Made by a program: the position numbers and the translations under genes
From: Natronococcus amylolyticus DSM 10524
GTDB taxonomy: Archaea; Halobacteriota; Halobacteria; Halobacteriales; Natrialbaceae
Direction: 5' to 3'
Assembly: GCF_000337675.1 (NCBI RefSeq)
Contig: NZ_AOIB01000017.1
Location: 1-53,489 of the forward strand
DNA: 53,489 nt
In this document: one piece after another, positions 43,438 through 52,721 of the stretch
Position numbering within the stretch: the first letter of the stretch is position 1
Layout: the number at the start of each line of letters is the position of its first letter
Notes under the pieces: generated by a model
Seen by the model: the letters and a program-made list of their open reading frames with translations, nothing else
Database searches by the model: none
Told to the model about the DNA's origin: nothing

Positions 43438-45492
43438 ATGAGTGACTCTCGAGGTCCCCTCCAGCCGGACCGTCCCGAGGCCGCCCAGCCGTTCGAGGTC
43501 GACGCGCCGTTCGACCCCGCGGGCGACCAGCCCGAGGCGATCGAGGAGCTCGCCGAGGGGTTCCGGTCGGGTGCGGACAAGCAGACGCTGCTCGGCGTGA
43601 CGGGGTCGGGCAAGACAAACACGGTTTCGTGGACGATCGAGGAGATCCAAAAGCCGACCCTCGTGATCGCCCACAACAAGACGCTGGCGGCACAGCTCTA
43701 CGAGGAGTTCCGGAGCCTCTTTCCGAACAACGCCGTCGAGTACTTCGTCTCCTACTACGACTACTACCAGCCCGAAGCCTACGTCGAGCAGACCGACACC
43801 TACATCGACAAGGACGCCTCGATCAACGACGAGATCGACCGCCTGCGCCACTCCGCGACCCGTTCGTTGCTAACCCGCGAGGACGTCATCGTCGTCGCTT
43901 CGGTGTCGGCGATCTACGGCCTCGGTGACCCGCGTAACTACATCGACATGTCGATGCGACTCGAGGTCGGCGAGGAGACCGGGCGCGACGAGCTACTGGC
44001 GCGGCTCGTCGACCTGAACTACGAGCGCAACGACGTCGACTTCACGCAGGGCACGTTCCGGGTCCGGGGCGACACGATCGAGATCTACCCGATGTACGGT
44101 CGCTACGCCGTTCGGGTGGAACTCTGGGGCGACGAGATCGATCGCATGGTCAAGGTCGACCCCCTCGAGGGCGAGACCCAGGGTGAACAGCAGGCCGTGC
44201 TCGTCCACCCAGCAGAACACTACTCCATTCCGGAGACGAAACTCGAGCGGGCGATGGACGAGATCCGCGACGACCTCGATTCGCGAATTTCGTACTTCGA
44301 GCGCCAGGGCGACATGCTCGCCGCCCAGCGCATCGAGGAGCGGACCACGTTCGACCTCGAGATGATGCAGGAGACGGGCTACTGCTCGGGGATCGAGAAC
44401 TACTCGGTCTACCTTTCAGATCGGGAGTCCGGCGAGGCGCCCTACACCTTGCTCGACTACTTCCCCGACGACTTCCTCACCGTCGTCGACGAATCCCACG
44501 TGACCCTCCCCCAGGTCCGGGGTCAGTACGCCGGCGACAAGTCCCGGAAGGACTCGCTGGTCGAGAACGGTTTCCGGCTGCCGACGGCGTACGACAACCG
44601 CCCGCTGACCTTCGAGGAGTTCGAGGCGAAGACTGACCAGACCCTCTACGTGAGCGCGACGCCGGGCGACTACGAGCGCGAGCACAGCGATCAGATCGTC
44701 GAACAGATCGTTCGCCCGACCCACCTCGTCGACCCCGAGATCGAGGTCTCGCCCGCCAGCGGCCAGGTCGACGACCTGATGGACCGAATCAACGAGCGCA
44801 TCGAACGCGACGAGCGGACCCTCGTGACGACGCTCACCAAGCGGATGGCCGAGGACCTCACGGAGTACCTCGAGGAGTCCGGCGTCGACGTTGCGTACAT
44901 GCACGACGAGACCGACACCCTGGAGCGCCACGAGATCATTCGCTCCCTTCGACTGGGTGAGATCGACGTCCTCGTCGGGATCAACCTCCTGCGGGAAGGG
45001 CTGGACATTCCCGAGGTCTCGCTCGTGGGAATTCTAGACGCCGACCAGGAGGGGTTCCTGCGCTCGGAGACGACGCTCGTCCAGACGATGGGGCGTGCGG
45101 CCCGAAACGTCAACGGCGAGGTCGTCCTCTACGCCGACGACCCGTCGAACGCGATGGAGTCGGCGATCGAGGAAACTCAGCGACGTCGCGAGATTCAACA
45201 GGAGTACAACGAGGAACACGGCCTCGAGCCGACGACGATCGACAAGGCGGTCGGCGAGACGAATCTCCCGGGGAGCAAGACCGACACGACCGAGGTGTCG
45301 GGTCGCGAACTCGAGGACGACGAGGAGGCCGCCCGCTACATCGCGGAACTCGAGGATCGGATGGAAGAGGCGGCAGGAAACCTCGAGTTCGAACTGGCGG
45401 CCGACATCCGGGATCGGATTCGAGAGGTGCGCGAGGAGTTCGCCCTCGAGACCGAGGACGAGGGGATCGCACCACCGGCCGAGGAGTTCTGA
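43438..45492 (+). CDS. uvrB: Excinuclease ABC subunit B
   Basis: The 684-residue damage-loading helicase of nucleotide excision repair. Walker A is in [17 protein letters not shown] (about residues 43-59). The beta-hairpin that probes DNA is [15 protein letters not shown]. Helicase motifs follow: [16 protein letters not shown]-like motif [41 protein letters not shown] and [14 protein letters not shown]. The C-terminal UVR domain ([35 protein letters not shown]) contacts UvrC. Start ATGs at 43435 and 43438 are adjacent and cannot be separated. uvrC lies 3 kb downstream; uvrA is not in the window. Confidence 0.96.
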   Translation: MSDSRGPLQPDRPEAAQPFEVDAPFDPAGDQPEAIEELAEGFRSGADKQTLLGVTGSGKTNTVSWTIEEIQKPTLVIAHNKTLAAQLYEEFRSLFPNNAVEYFVSYYDYYQPEAYVEQTDTYIDKDASINDEIDRLRHSATRSLLTREDVIVVASVSAIYGLGDPRNYIDMSMRLEVGEETGRDELLARLVDLNYERNDVDFTQGTFRVRGDTIEIYPMYGRYAVRVELWGDEIDRMVKVDPLEGETQGEQQAVLVHPAEHYSIPETKLERAMDEIRDDLDSRISYFERQGDMLAAQRIEERTTFDLEMMQETGYCSGIENYSVYLSDRESGEAPYTLLDYFPDDFLTVVDESHVTLPQVRGQYAGDKSRKDSLVENGFRLPTAYDNRPLTFEEFEAKTDQTLYVSATPGDYEREHSDQIVEQIVRPTHLVDPEIEVSPASGQVDDLMDRINERIERDERTLVTTLTKRMAEDLTEYLEESGVDVAYMHDETDTLERHEIIRSLRLGEIDVLVGINLLREGLDIPEVSLVGILDADQEGFLRSETTLVQTMGRAARNVNGEVVLYADDPSNAMESAIEETQRRREIQQEYNEEHGLEPTTIDKAVGETNLPGSKTDTTEVSGRELEDDEEAARYIAELEDRMEEAAGNLEFELAADIRDRIREVREEFALETEDEGIAPPAEEF

Positions 45493-45520
45493 ACAACTCA
45501 CCCGCCCCTCCGAGACGTCT

Positions 45521-46882
45521 TTACTCGTGTTCGGTATGGTCGGCGCGTTCGGGACGGGCCTCGTGCTCGCCGTGATCGCCGCGGAGGTGTTCGATCGCGT
45601 GGAGTTCGACGACCGGGACGATCTTCGCGACGCCTAGGAAGAAGAGGACGACCATCCCGATCGTTCCCGTGATCGAGGAGAACTCGATCAGGCTCGGAAA
45701 GTACGTTCCCGGCGTCGCTCCGTAGATCTCGAAGCTGGGGTGGAAGAAGCCCTCGACAACGAACAGTACCTTCTCGATCAGCGTCGCGAACAACACGAGA
45801 AGAGCCGCGGCGATGGCTCTTCCCTTGGAGAACAGCGCCGGTCGGATCGTCTGTGCGAAGATGTACGCGAGGACGCCGAAGACCAGCCCCATCGAGAGGA
45901 GGTAGATCGGGTGTGCGAGCCGCGCGGTCGCCGCGACGTCCAGGTCCACGGGCGCGAAGAAGCCGCCGGCCACGTTCTGCTGGAGCTGCAACCAGAGAAA
46001 GAGCAGGCAGAAGAAGCCGAGCCACAGCAGCAGTCCCCGGAAGACGTCGTCGGTGATGATGTGATCCCAGTCGTAGGCCCGGCGGAAGGCGAACGACAGC
46101 AGGATGACGCCGCTGATCGCCGAGGTCAGCGCGATGGTGAGAAACTGCGGCCCCTGTACGCCGCCGAACCAGATCGGGTACGTCGGCAACACCGCGAACA
46201 GCCACGGGATCACGCCCCCGTGAAGCAATAGCGGCGCCATGATGATGATCGCGAGTGCGAGCCACCAGACCATCCGCTGGACGATCTCGTCCTCCCGCTC
46301 GCTGTAGCCGATCGTCAATCCCCTGTAGATCGGTTCGAAGCGAGTCGGCAGCTGGTCGCCCAGTCGGGAGACATCGTACCTGAGCGTGAGTCCGAGATAC
46401 GTCGCCGTCAGCACGAAGTACGCCGTGATGACGGTCACGTCCCACACCAGCGGCGACGCGTGGACGGTGATGTGGTAGTGCCCGAGCACGCTCGTGACCA
46501 TACGATCCGGCCGACCCATGTGGACGAGGATGAAAAAGCCCGCCGCGGAGAGCCCCGCAATGGTCAGGAGTTCGGCCAGTCGAGCGACCGGCATGTACCG
46601 GTCCATCCCCAGCAGTCGGACGGCCGCCGAGAGGATGATTCCGCCGTGGGCGATCCCGACCCACCAGATGAACGCCCCGATGTAGACGCCCCAGGTAACC
46701 CCACCCCCAGTCCCCCAGTCCGAGAGGCCGGTAACGATCAGGCCCTCGGCGAGCTGGTAGGCCCAGCCGATCAGAAAGATCAGGAGCGCCAAACCGGCGA
46801 CGCCGAACAGGATGAAGTACGTCGTCGTGGTGTTCTTGATCGGGCGGAGAATGTCCGCTTCGGTAGGCGCTTTCGTGCTCAT
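45521..46882 (-). CDS. NrfD/PsrC family membrane subunit, apparently without partner subunits nearby
   Basis: A 453-residue integral membrane protein with about ten helices. It has the NrfD fold, the quinone-interacting membrane anchor of polysulfide, nitrite and DMSO-type reductase complexes. Diagnostic stretches are GGVTWGVYIGAFIWWVGIAHGGIILSAAVRLL (about residues 59-90), FILVHMGRPDRM and IYRGLTIGYSEREDEIVQRMVWWLAL. A His-rich tail (IEHLRGDHGEHEARPERADHTEHE) is unusual. In other genomes a 4Fe-4S ferredoxin subunit and a molybdopterin subunit are adjacent; neither is found here on either side. It is convergent with uvrB (28-bp gap). Confidence 0.86.
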   Translation of the reverse strand: MSTKAPTEADILRPIKNTTTTYFILFGVAGLALLIFLIGWAYQLAEGLIVTGLSDWGTGGGVTWGVYIGAFIWWVGIAHGGIILSAAVRLLGMDRYMPVARLAELLTIAGLSAAGFFILVHMGRPDRMVTSVLGHYHITVHASPLVWDVTVITAYFVLTATYLGLTLRYDVSRLGDQLPTRFEPIYRGLTIGYSEREDEIVQRMVWWLALAIIIMAPLLLHGGVIPWLFAVLPTYPIWFGGVQGPQFLTIALTSAISGVILLSFAFRRAYDWDHIITDDVFRGLLLWLGFFCLLFLWLQLQQNVAGGFFAPVDLDVAATARLAHPIYLLSMGLVFGVLAYIFAQTIRPALFSKGRAIAAALLVLFATLIEKVLFVVEGFFHPSFEIYGATPGTYFPSLIEFSSITGTIGMVVLFFLGVAKIVPVVELHAIEHLRGDHGEHEARPERADHTEHE

Positions 46883-46969
46883 TGTGCTAACTCTTCACAC
46901 CCTCATGCCGACCGGTTACTTCCATCCGACCGGTGAGCATGCAAGCACCCCTTTAAGCGATCGACATCG

Positions 46970-47452
46970 CTACAGCTCGAGCGTGTACACCACCTCCCGA
47001 CGCATCTCGTCGCCGATCTCGACCTCGCCCTCGCCGGTTCGCTCGAAGCCCAGCTCCTCGTAGAACGCCCGACCGCCCTCGTTCGAGGCGAGGTCGATCG
47101 CCCGCATCCGGCTCATGTTGAAGTCCTCGAGATCCTCGCGGAGTCGGTCGTGGAGCGCCGTGCCGACTCCCTCACGCTGGTGGTCGGGGTGGACGTACAT
47201 CCGCAGGACGTCGCCCTCCTCGCCCTGCACGACGCCGTGAGTGAAGCCGGCGATCTCGCCGTTGCTTTCGGCGACGAGCACCGCCGTACCGGGCTCCGAG
47301 AGCGCTCGCTCGAGCTCCTCGTCGCCGTACCAGTCGTCGATCGTCTCGTCGACGACCTCGCTCGAGAGTTCGTCGTAGGTGTCGTGCCAGGTCTCGCGGG
47401 CGAGTTCGCGGAGCGATTCGCGGTCGTCGGCCGTCGCCGGTCTGATCTCCAT
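46970..47452 (-). CDS. GNAT family N-acetyltransferase
   Basis: A 160-residue GNAT-fold enzyme. The N-terminal strand MEIRPATADDRESLRELARETW is followed by VLVAESNGEIAGFTHGVVQGEEGDVLRMYVHPDHQREGVGTALHDRL. The acetyl-CoA pyrophosphate loop is Q-R-E-G-V-G-T-A (about residues 106-113). The C-terminal AFYEELGFERTGEGEVEIGDE is the usual last strand block. The ATG at 47452 gives the family-typical length; upstream frame opening runs into the SUI1 gene and lacks protein character. Acceptor unknown. Confidence 0.88.
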   Translation of the reverse strand: MEIRPATADDRESLRELARETWHDTYDELSSEVVDETIDDWYGDEELERALSEPGTAVLVAESNGEIAGFTHGVVQGEEGDVLRMYVHPDHQREGVGTALHDRLREDLEDFNMSRMRAIDLASNEGGRAFYEELGFERTGEGEVEIGDEMRREVVYTLEL

Positions 47453-47519
47453 GCCGCGCGCTACGGTAGCGAGGACCAAAGCTATACTCGCAACTCGAGT
47501 TGCACCGATCCAACCGAAG

Positions 47520-47816
47520 TTACGCTTCGACGTCGAACCCGCGCTCGCGAAGCAGCGCCGGCACGCGGTCGCGGTGGTCGCCCTGCAGCTCGATCCGTCC
47601 CTCGTCGACGGTGCCGCCGGTTCCCACCGATGATTTGAGATCCGAGGCGATCGACTTGACCTCCGACTTCGGCAGGTCGAACCCCTCAACTATCGTCACC
47701 GGTTTGCCGTACCGGCGCTTCTCCATGCGGATCGACAGCAACTGTTCTGCCGCCTCGAGGTCGCCGTGGCTGTCGAGTTCGTCAAGCAGATCGTCGATCG
47801 ACTCGTCGTTAGACAC
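47520..47816 (-). CDS. SUI1-family translation initiation factor (aIF1 paralogue)
   Basis: A 98-residue protein with a complete SUI1 domain: LSIRMEKRRYGKPVTIVEGFDLPKSEVKSIASDLKSSVGTGGTVDEGRIELQGDHRDRVPALLRERGFDVEA. The RRYGK...TIVEGFD and TGGTV...IELQGDH blocks are diagnostic of eIF1/aIF1/YciH, which monitors start-codon selection on the small ribosomal subunit. Unlike canonical haloarchaeal aIF1, there is no N-terminal zinc-binding cysteine cluster; instead a short acidic helix (SNDESIDDLLDELDSHGDLEAAEQ) leads in. The GTG at 47816 is the likely start; the ATG 27 nt upstream lacks support. It is divergent from a small membrane gene. Confidence 0.85.
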   Translation of the reverse strand: MSNDESIDDLLDELDSHGDLEAAEQLLSIRMEKRRYGKPVTIVEGFDLPKSEVKSIASDLKSSVGTGGTVDEGRIELQGDHRDRVPALLRERGFDVEA

Positions 47817-47948
47817 GTAGTACCAATCGGGGTCGGAGCGCAAAACCCTGTCCCCGGATCGAACGACCGCCGATCGTCAGGATCGACACCCTCGTGGTCC
47901 GCCGCTCGAGGCCCGACGGTTCATACGGACGGAACACGACTCTTCGCC

Positions 47949-48458
47949 GTGCTCCGTCGCGCCCGCGAACTCGGACCGCCGGTGTTGGTACCGCTCGCCT
48001 GGACGTTCGTCGTCGCAGCGCATCTCGGCGTCGTCGCCGTTCGGACGCTGTTCATCGCACACGTCGTCATGAGCGCGCTGTTGGCCGTGTTCGCGGTGAC
48101 CGGCCGATCGGATATGCGACGCGGGACGCTGCTCGTCTGGTGGCGTCTCATCGTCGTCGGCCTGTTCGTGACGCTGTGTGGAACGGCGGGATTCCTGCTC
48201 GAGCCGGTTGCCACCCCCCTCCAAGGGATCGCACTGTTCGGCTGGATGCTCCTCCCGGCTGTCGGCTTCGTCGACACGGGACGGCGCGTCCCGAAGGGAA
48301 CGTGGATCTACCTCGGGGGAGCCGCGGCCTGTGGCCTCGGTGCGGTCGCGTACGCGGTCGGCGTCGCCGCTGCCACCGATTCGATCGCGGTCGCGGGACT
48401 CGTCGCGGTCGGTCTCGGCCAGACCGCCGGAATCCTCGACGCCGCGATCCGTTACTGA
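47949..48458 (+). CDS. Conserved five-to-six-helix membrane protein, unknown function
   Basis: A 169-residue hydrophobic protein starting at GTG 47949 (MLRRARELGPPVLVPLAWTFVVAAHLGVV). Predicted helices are at about residues 12-30, 33-50, 65-82, 90-105, 117-135 and 143-162. A few charged loops (GRSDMRRGT, DTGRRVPKG) give positive-inside character at both. The frame is open further upstream, but that part is unlike a protein N-terminus and overlaps the SUI1 gene. Convergent with uvrC, eight bases between stops. No family recognised. Confidence 0.65.
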   Translation: MLRRARELGPPVLVPLAWTFVVAAHLGVVAVRTLFIAHVVMSALLAVFAVTGRSDMRRGTLLVWWRLIVVGLFVTLCGTAGFLLEPVATPLQGIALFGWMLLPAVGFVDTGRRVPKGTWIYLGGAAACGLGAVAYAVGVAAATDSIAVAGLVAVGLGQTAGILDAAIRY

Positions 48459-48466
48459 CACCGTCG

Positions 48467-50230
48467 CTACAGCCGTGATTTGATCGTCTCTGCGGTCTTC
48501 TCGCCGACTCCGGAGACGCTCTGGAGATCCTCCGGACTGGCCTCGCGAACGTTCTCGACGCTGCCGAAGCGGCCGAGCAGTCGCTTTCTCGTCTCTGGAC
48601 CGATCCCGGGAACGTCGTCCAGCACCGTCGAGACGTCGTCACGGATCGTCTGGTGGTACTGGACCGCAAAGCGGTGGGACTCGTCTCGAACCCGCTGGAG
48701 GAGGTGGAGGTGGGGCGCGTCGTCCGGCCACGACAGACTTCGGTCGGGCGTCACCACGCGCTCCTCGGCCTTCGCGAGCGCCACGACGGGCACCTCCCAG
48801 CCGACATCCTCGAGCGCGTCGCGGGCCGCCTCGAGCTGGCCCTCGCCGCCGTCGATCAGCAGCAGGTCGGGGTCGGGCCGATCGTCTCGGCCCTGGATGG
48901 CCCGGCGGGCGCGCCACTCGAGCAATGTCTTCATGTTCGCGTAGTCGTCGTTCTCGTCGGTGAGTTTCTTCCGGCGGTAGTCGGCCTTCTCGGCGTTGCC
49001 GTCGACGAAGGTGACGTCGCTTCCGACCGCGAACTTCCCCTGGGCGTGGCTCACGTCGAACCCCTCGATCCGCTCGGCCGACTCGATCTCGAGGGCGTCG
49101 GCGAGCATGGCACACTCGTCACGTCCGCCGACGTTGCGCCGGGCGTTCTTGAGCGCGAGGTCGACGAGTTTGGCCTCGCGACCTGCGCCGGGGACGCGAA
49201 CGGAGACGCCTTCGGCCTCGAGCCAGGCCGCGACCTCGTCGTCGCCGTGGCGCTCGGGAAGGAGGAGGGCGTCCGGAAGGTCCCGTTCGGCGTAGTACTG
49301 GACGAGGAAGGCCGCGAGGACGGCGGGGACGCCTCCCGATTCGATCGCGTCGGTGCCGTCGCCCGGCTCCGAGCCGGGCGCCTCGAGCGTGTGTCGGTCC
49401 CGATCGACGAGCTTCCCGTTCTCGGCTCGCAGGCGGGCGACCGTGGCGTCTCCCCCCTCGATCGCCACGCCCAGCACGTCGACGGCGCGCTCGTCGCCGG
49501 TCGACTGGACGGCCTCGCCGCCCTCGCCGTGGAACGCCTCGACGGTCTCGAGGCGGTCCCGCAGGTTCGCCGCGCGCTCGAAGTTCTGGTCCTGGGCGGC
49601 GGTCTCCATCTCCCGGCGCAGCGGATCGGCGAGGATCCCGGTCTCGCCCTCGAGGAAGCGCTCGACGGCAGTGACGTCCTCGTCGTAGCTCTCGAGGTCG
49701 ATCTCCCGAGTGCAGGGGGCGGTACAGAGGCCCATCTCGTAGTCGAGACACGGTCGATCCCGCCCGGAGTACTTGTGGTCCGAACAGCCCCGGACGCCGT
49801 ACGTCTCTCGCAGCGCCTTCACGACGACCTCGACCTGTCGTTTGCTTGTGTAGGGGCCGAACACCGTGGCGGACTCGTCGGGATCGCGTGTGATCTCGAT
49901 CCGGGGGGCCTCGTGGTCCGTAAGCTGGACCATCGGGTACGATTTGTCGTCTTTCAGCCGGACGTTGTACCGGGGCTGGTGGCGCTTGATGAGGTTCGCC
50001 TCGAGCAACAGCGCCTGCGTCTCGGTGTCGGTGACCGCGATCTCGATCTCGTCGGCGCGATCGACCATCCGTCGGATGCGGGCGCTTCGCGGGTCGGCGT
50101 AGGAGCGAACTCGGCTCCGGAGGTCGACTGCCTTCCCGACGTACAGCGTCGTCCCCTCGGTACGAAACTGGTAGACGCCCGGCTCCCGCGGCAACGACGT
50201 CGCACGCTCGCGAACCCCCTCGGCGTTCAT
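48467..50230 (-). CDS. uvrC: Excinuclease ABC subunit C
   Basis: The 587-residue dual-incision nuclease of nucleotide excision repair. The N-terminal GIY-YIG domain reads [31 protein letters not shown] (residues about 14-45), for the 3' incision. The UVR domain [28 protein letters not shown] (about 205-232) binds UvrB. The RNase H-like endonuclease for the 5' cut includes [24 protein letters not shown] and [13 protein letters not shown]. The tandem helix-hairpin-helix at the C-terminus is [47 protein letters not shown]. The ATG at 50230 is the family start. It forms a repair pair with uvrB nearby but is transcribed in the opposite direction. Confidence 0.96.
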   Translation of the reverse strand: MNAEGVRERATSLPREPGVYQFRTEGTTLYVGKAVDLRSRVRSYADPRSARIRRMVDRADEIEIAVTDTETQALLLEANLIKRHQPRYNVRLKDDKSYPMVQLTDHEAPRIEITRDPDESATVFGPYTSKRQVEVVVKALRETYGVRGCSDHKYSGRDRPCLDYEMGLCTAPCTREIDLESYDEDVTAVERFLEGETGILADPLRREMETAAQDQNFERAANLRDRLETVEAFHGEGGEAVQSTGDERAVDVLGVAIEGGDATVARLRAENGKLVDRDRHTLEAPGSEPGDGTDAIESGGVPAVLAAFLVQYYAERDLPDALLLPERHGDDEVAAWLEAEGVSVRVPGAGREAKLVDLALKNARRNVGGRDECAMLADALEIESAERIEGFDVSHAQGKFAVGSDVTFVDGNAEKADYRRKKLTDENDDYANMKTLLEWRARRAIQGRDDRPDPDLLLIDGGEGQLEAARDALEDVGWEVPVVALAKAEERVVTPDRSLSWPDDAPHLHLLQRVRDESHRFAVQYHQTIRDDVSTVLDDVPGIGPETRKRLLGRFGSVENVREASPEDLQSVSGVGEKTAETIKSRL

Positions 50231-50380
50231 CGGCGGGCCTAGGGCGGCGGGGGGTTTCAGCCTGACTCCTCGCGGTCGACGGGCGGCGGGCTCGTCGATC
50301 GCTCCGACTCGGGATCGGTTCGAGCCGACTGCCGGAGCGGACGCGGTACATTCTCGGTGCTGGACCCACCAGACCGGGGT

Positions 50381-50638
50381 ATGAGCGAGGAGATCCGCTG
50401 CTGGCTGGTCGAACGCGAGTACGACGACAAGGGACTGGTGACGCTAACGTATGCGACGCCCGACGGCGAGTCGGTCTATCGGCGGGAGCTGGCTGCGTCG
50501 GCCGCGTCGGGGGTGACGGCCGCGAAGGAGCTCACGCCCGATAAGCTCGAGGGGGTCGCGGACGAGGAGACCCGCGACCGGTACGCGACGGAGGCCGATC
50601 GAACCGCGTCGAACTACGATCCCGACGAGCCGATCTGA
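50381..50638 (+). CDS. Small conserved haloarchaeal protein, unknown function
   Basis: An 85-residue acidic protein (start [39 protein letters not shown]). A predicted three-stranded N-terminal sheet ([31 protein letters not shown]) is followed by two helices. There is one cysteine, no signal and no membrane helix. Composition and length fit a genuine haloarchaeal gene rather than noise. The ATG at 50381 is preferred over one 24 nt upstream. It lies between divergent uvrC and the ABC operon; no function can be assigned. Confidence 0.7.
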   Translation: MSEEIRCWLVEREYDDKGLVTLTYATPDGESVYRRELAASAASGVTAAKELTPDKLEGVADEETRDRYATEADRTASNYDPDEPI

Positions 50639-50725
50639 TTCGGCGTTTTTCACTGTCCCGGAAAGGAATATTACGCCGAGTGGCAATCCTTATCGGGAAA
50701 CGGTGTCTTCACTCGGCCACCAACC

Positions 50726-51646
50726 ATGCCCGCTATCACGGTCGACGGGCTGACCAAGACGTACGGTCAGACCCTCGCGCTCGACGATCTCTCCTTCGAG
50801 GTCGAGGAGGGTGAGGTGTTCGGCTTCCTCGGACCGAACGGGGCCGGCAAGTCGACGACGATCAACGTCCTTCTGGATTTCGTCCGTCCGACGGCGGGAC
50901 GAGTCGAGGTGCTCGGACTCGACGCACAGACCCACAGCCGCGAGATCCGCTCGCGGACCGGGGTGCTCCCCGAGGGGTATCGGACCTACGAACGACTTAC
51001 CGCTCGCCAACACCTCGAGTTCGCGATGGACTCGAAGGGCGTCGACGACGACCCCCAACGGCTGCTCGAGCGGGTCGATCTGGCCGACGCGATCGACAAG
51101 AAGGCCGGCGGCTACTCGAAGGGGATGGCCCAGCGGCTCATGCTCGCGATGGCGCTCGTCGGCGAACCCGAACTCCTCATCCTGGACGAGCCCTCCACGG
51201 GACTGGACCCCAACGGCGCCCGCGAGATGCGCGAGATCGTCCGCCAGGAGAGCGAACGCGGCGCGACGGTCTTCTTCTCGAGTCACATCATGGAGCAGGT
51301 CGAGGCCGTCTGCGACCGCGTCGGCATCCTCCGCGAGGGCGAGATGGTCGCCGTCGACTCCGTCGCGGGGCTGCGGGAGTCGGTCAGCGACGGGACGGTG
51401 TTACGGGTCACCGTCGATCGGCTCGACGACGACGCCATCGAGGCGGTTCGCTCGCTGCCCGACGTCTCCGAAGCCACCGTCGAGAGCGAGGCGCCGCCGA
51501 CGCTCGCGGTCCGGGTCGACGGCTCGAAGACGGACGTGCTCTCGGCGCTCGAGAACCAGGGCCTTGAGGTCCGTGACTTCTCGACCTCCGAGGCGTCGCT
51601 CGAGGAGGTCTTCCAGTCCTACACGACGGAGGTGGGTGCCCGATGA
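50726..51646 (+). CDS. ABC transporter ATP-binding protein
   Basis: A 306-residue nucleotide-binding subunit of the ABC-2/NatA-DrrA type. Walker A is GFLGPNGAGKSTTINVLL (about residues 34-51), the signature is YSKGMAQRLMLAMAL (about 132-146), Walker B is LLILDEPSTGLDPNGAREM, and the switch histidine is in VFFSSHIMEQVEAVC. The last 90 residues form the regulatory domain usual for this class (LRVTVDRLDDDAIEAVRSLPDVSEATVES). Its stop overlaps the next start by four bases (ATGA), so it is coupled to the permease. A TATA-like CCTTATCGG lies about 35 nt upstream. Substrate unknown. Confidence 0.93.
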   Translation: MPAITVDGLTKTYGQTLALDDLSFEVEEGEVFGFLGPNGAGKSTTINVLLDFVRPTAGRVEVLGLDAQTHSREIRSRTGVLPEGYRTYERLTARQHLEFAMDSKGVDDDPQRLLERVDLADAIDKKAGGYSKGMAQRLMLAMALVGEPELLILDEPSTGLDPNGAREMREIVRQESERGATVFFSSHIMEQVEAVCDRVGILREGEMVAVDSVAGLRESVSDGTVLRVTVDRLDDDAIEAVRSLPDVSEATVESEAPPTLAVRVDGSKTDVLSALENQGLEVRDFSTSEASLEEVFQSYTTEVGAR

Positions 51647-52620
51647 GTACCGAGTCCGAGACGGAAACCGGAACGGCCGACCGCGGGACGACGGCGCCCT
51701 CGAGTTCGATCAACCTCGAGAGCGTTCGCGCCGTCGCGAAGAAGGACTTCCAGGATTCGGTTCGCTCGTGGCTGTTCTGGGGACTGAGCCTCTTTTTCTT
51801 CACGCTGCTGGTCGCGACGACGGGCGTCGTCTCCTACTTCGGCGAGGACATCGCGGCACAGGGAGCGACGACCGACGTACTCGTCGGCTTCGTCAGCGAG
51901 ATCACGCGGCTGATCATCCCGCTGATCGCGCTGATCCTGGGCTGGAAGGCCATCGCCGGCGAGCGCGAGTCGGGCAGTATCAAGATCCTGCTCTCCCTCC
52001 CCCACTCGCGCAAGGACGTGCTGCTCGGGAAGCTCATCGGACGCTCGGCGGTGCTGTCGCTGTCGCTTACCATCGGGTTCGTCCTCGCCGCGGCCGTCGT
52101 CGCCGTCCTGCTCGGCGGGTTCGACGTCGGCGACTACGTCGGCCTGCTCGCAGTCTCGATCCTCTACGGAATCGCCTACACCAGTATCGCCGTCTCCCTG
52201 TCCTCGCTGACCCGGTCGACGACGATCGCTGGCGCGGCGATGTTCGGCGTCTTCATCCTCTTCTACGTCGTCTGGAACGCGCTGACGTCCGTCGCGTCGC
52301 TGCTGGCCGAGCGAGGGATCCCCTTCTTCGAGACGATCAGCTACACGACCGAAATGCAGGGCCAGGAGGTCGAACTCGAGCGGCTCCCTGACTGGGTGTA
52401 CTTCGTCGTGAACCTCGATCCCGGGGAGGCCTACGGCCGAACGCTGACGCTCGTCACGGACACCGACATGATCGAGCTTCAGGCCCAGCTCAACGAGGAG
52501 ATGTTCGGGGGCGACCTTCCCTTCTTCCTGCAGGACTGGTTCGCGCTCCTGATCCTGGTGTTCTGGATCGTCGTCCCGATCGCCGTCGCGCTCTACCGGT
52601 TCGACCGGGTCGACCTCTGA
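51643..52620 (+). CDS. ABC-2 type permease (NosY-like)
   Basis: A 325-residue membrane subunit. An N-terminal acidic tail and a cytoplasmic helix (ESVRAVAKKDFQDSVRSWLFW) precede six helices, beginning GLSLFFFTLLVATTGVVSYF. The conserved LILGWKAIAGERESGSIKILLSLPHSRKDVLLGKLIGR block (about residues 88-125) is the hallmark of NosY/ABC-2 permeases. An external loop between helices 5 and 6 (about 220-290) is long and acidic. Translationally coupled to the ATPase gene at 50726; together they form a complete two-gene exporter. What it moves is not visible. Confidence 0.9.
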   Translation: MSTESETETGTADRGTTAPSSSINLESVRAVAKKDFQDSVRSWLFWGLSLFFFTLLVATTGVVSYFGEDIAAQGATTDVLVGFVSEITRLIIPLIALILGWKAIAGERESGSIKILLSLPHSRKDVLLGKLIGRSAVLSLSLTIGFVLAAAVVAVLLGGFDVGDYVGLLAVSILYGIAYTSIAVSLSSLTRSTTIAGAAMFGVFILFYVVWNALTSVASLLAERGIPFFETISYTTEMQGQEVELERLPDWVYFVVNLDPGEAYGRTLTLVTDTDMIELQAQLNEEMFGGDLPFFLQDWFALLILVFWIVVPIAVALYRFDRVDL

Positions 52621-52721
52621 GCGGCGGCCGATTCGATCGTCAGCGAAATTTTTCTGATGTCGAGACTATCACGGCGACGTGACCGGAAACTTAGGGTCGC
52701 GCCGCCAGTACTCAAATCCGA

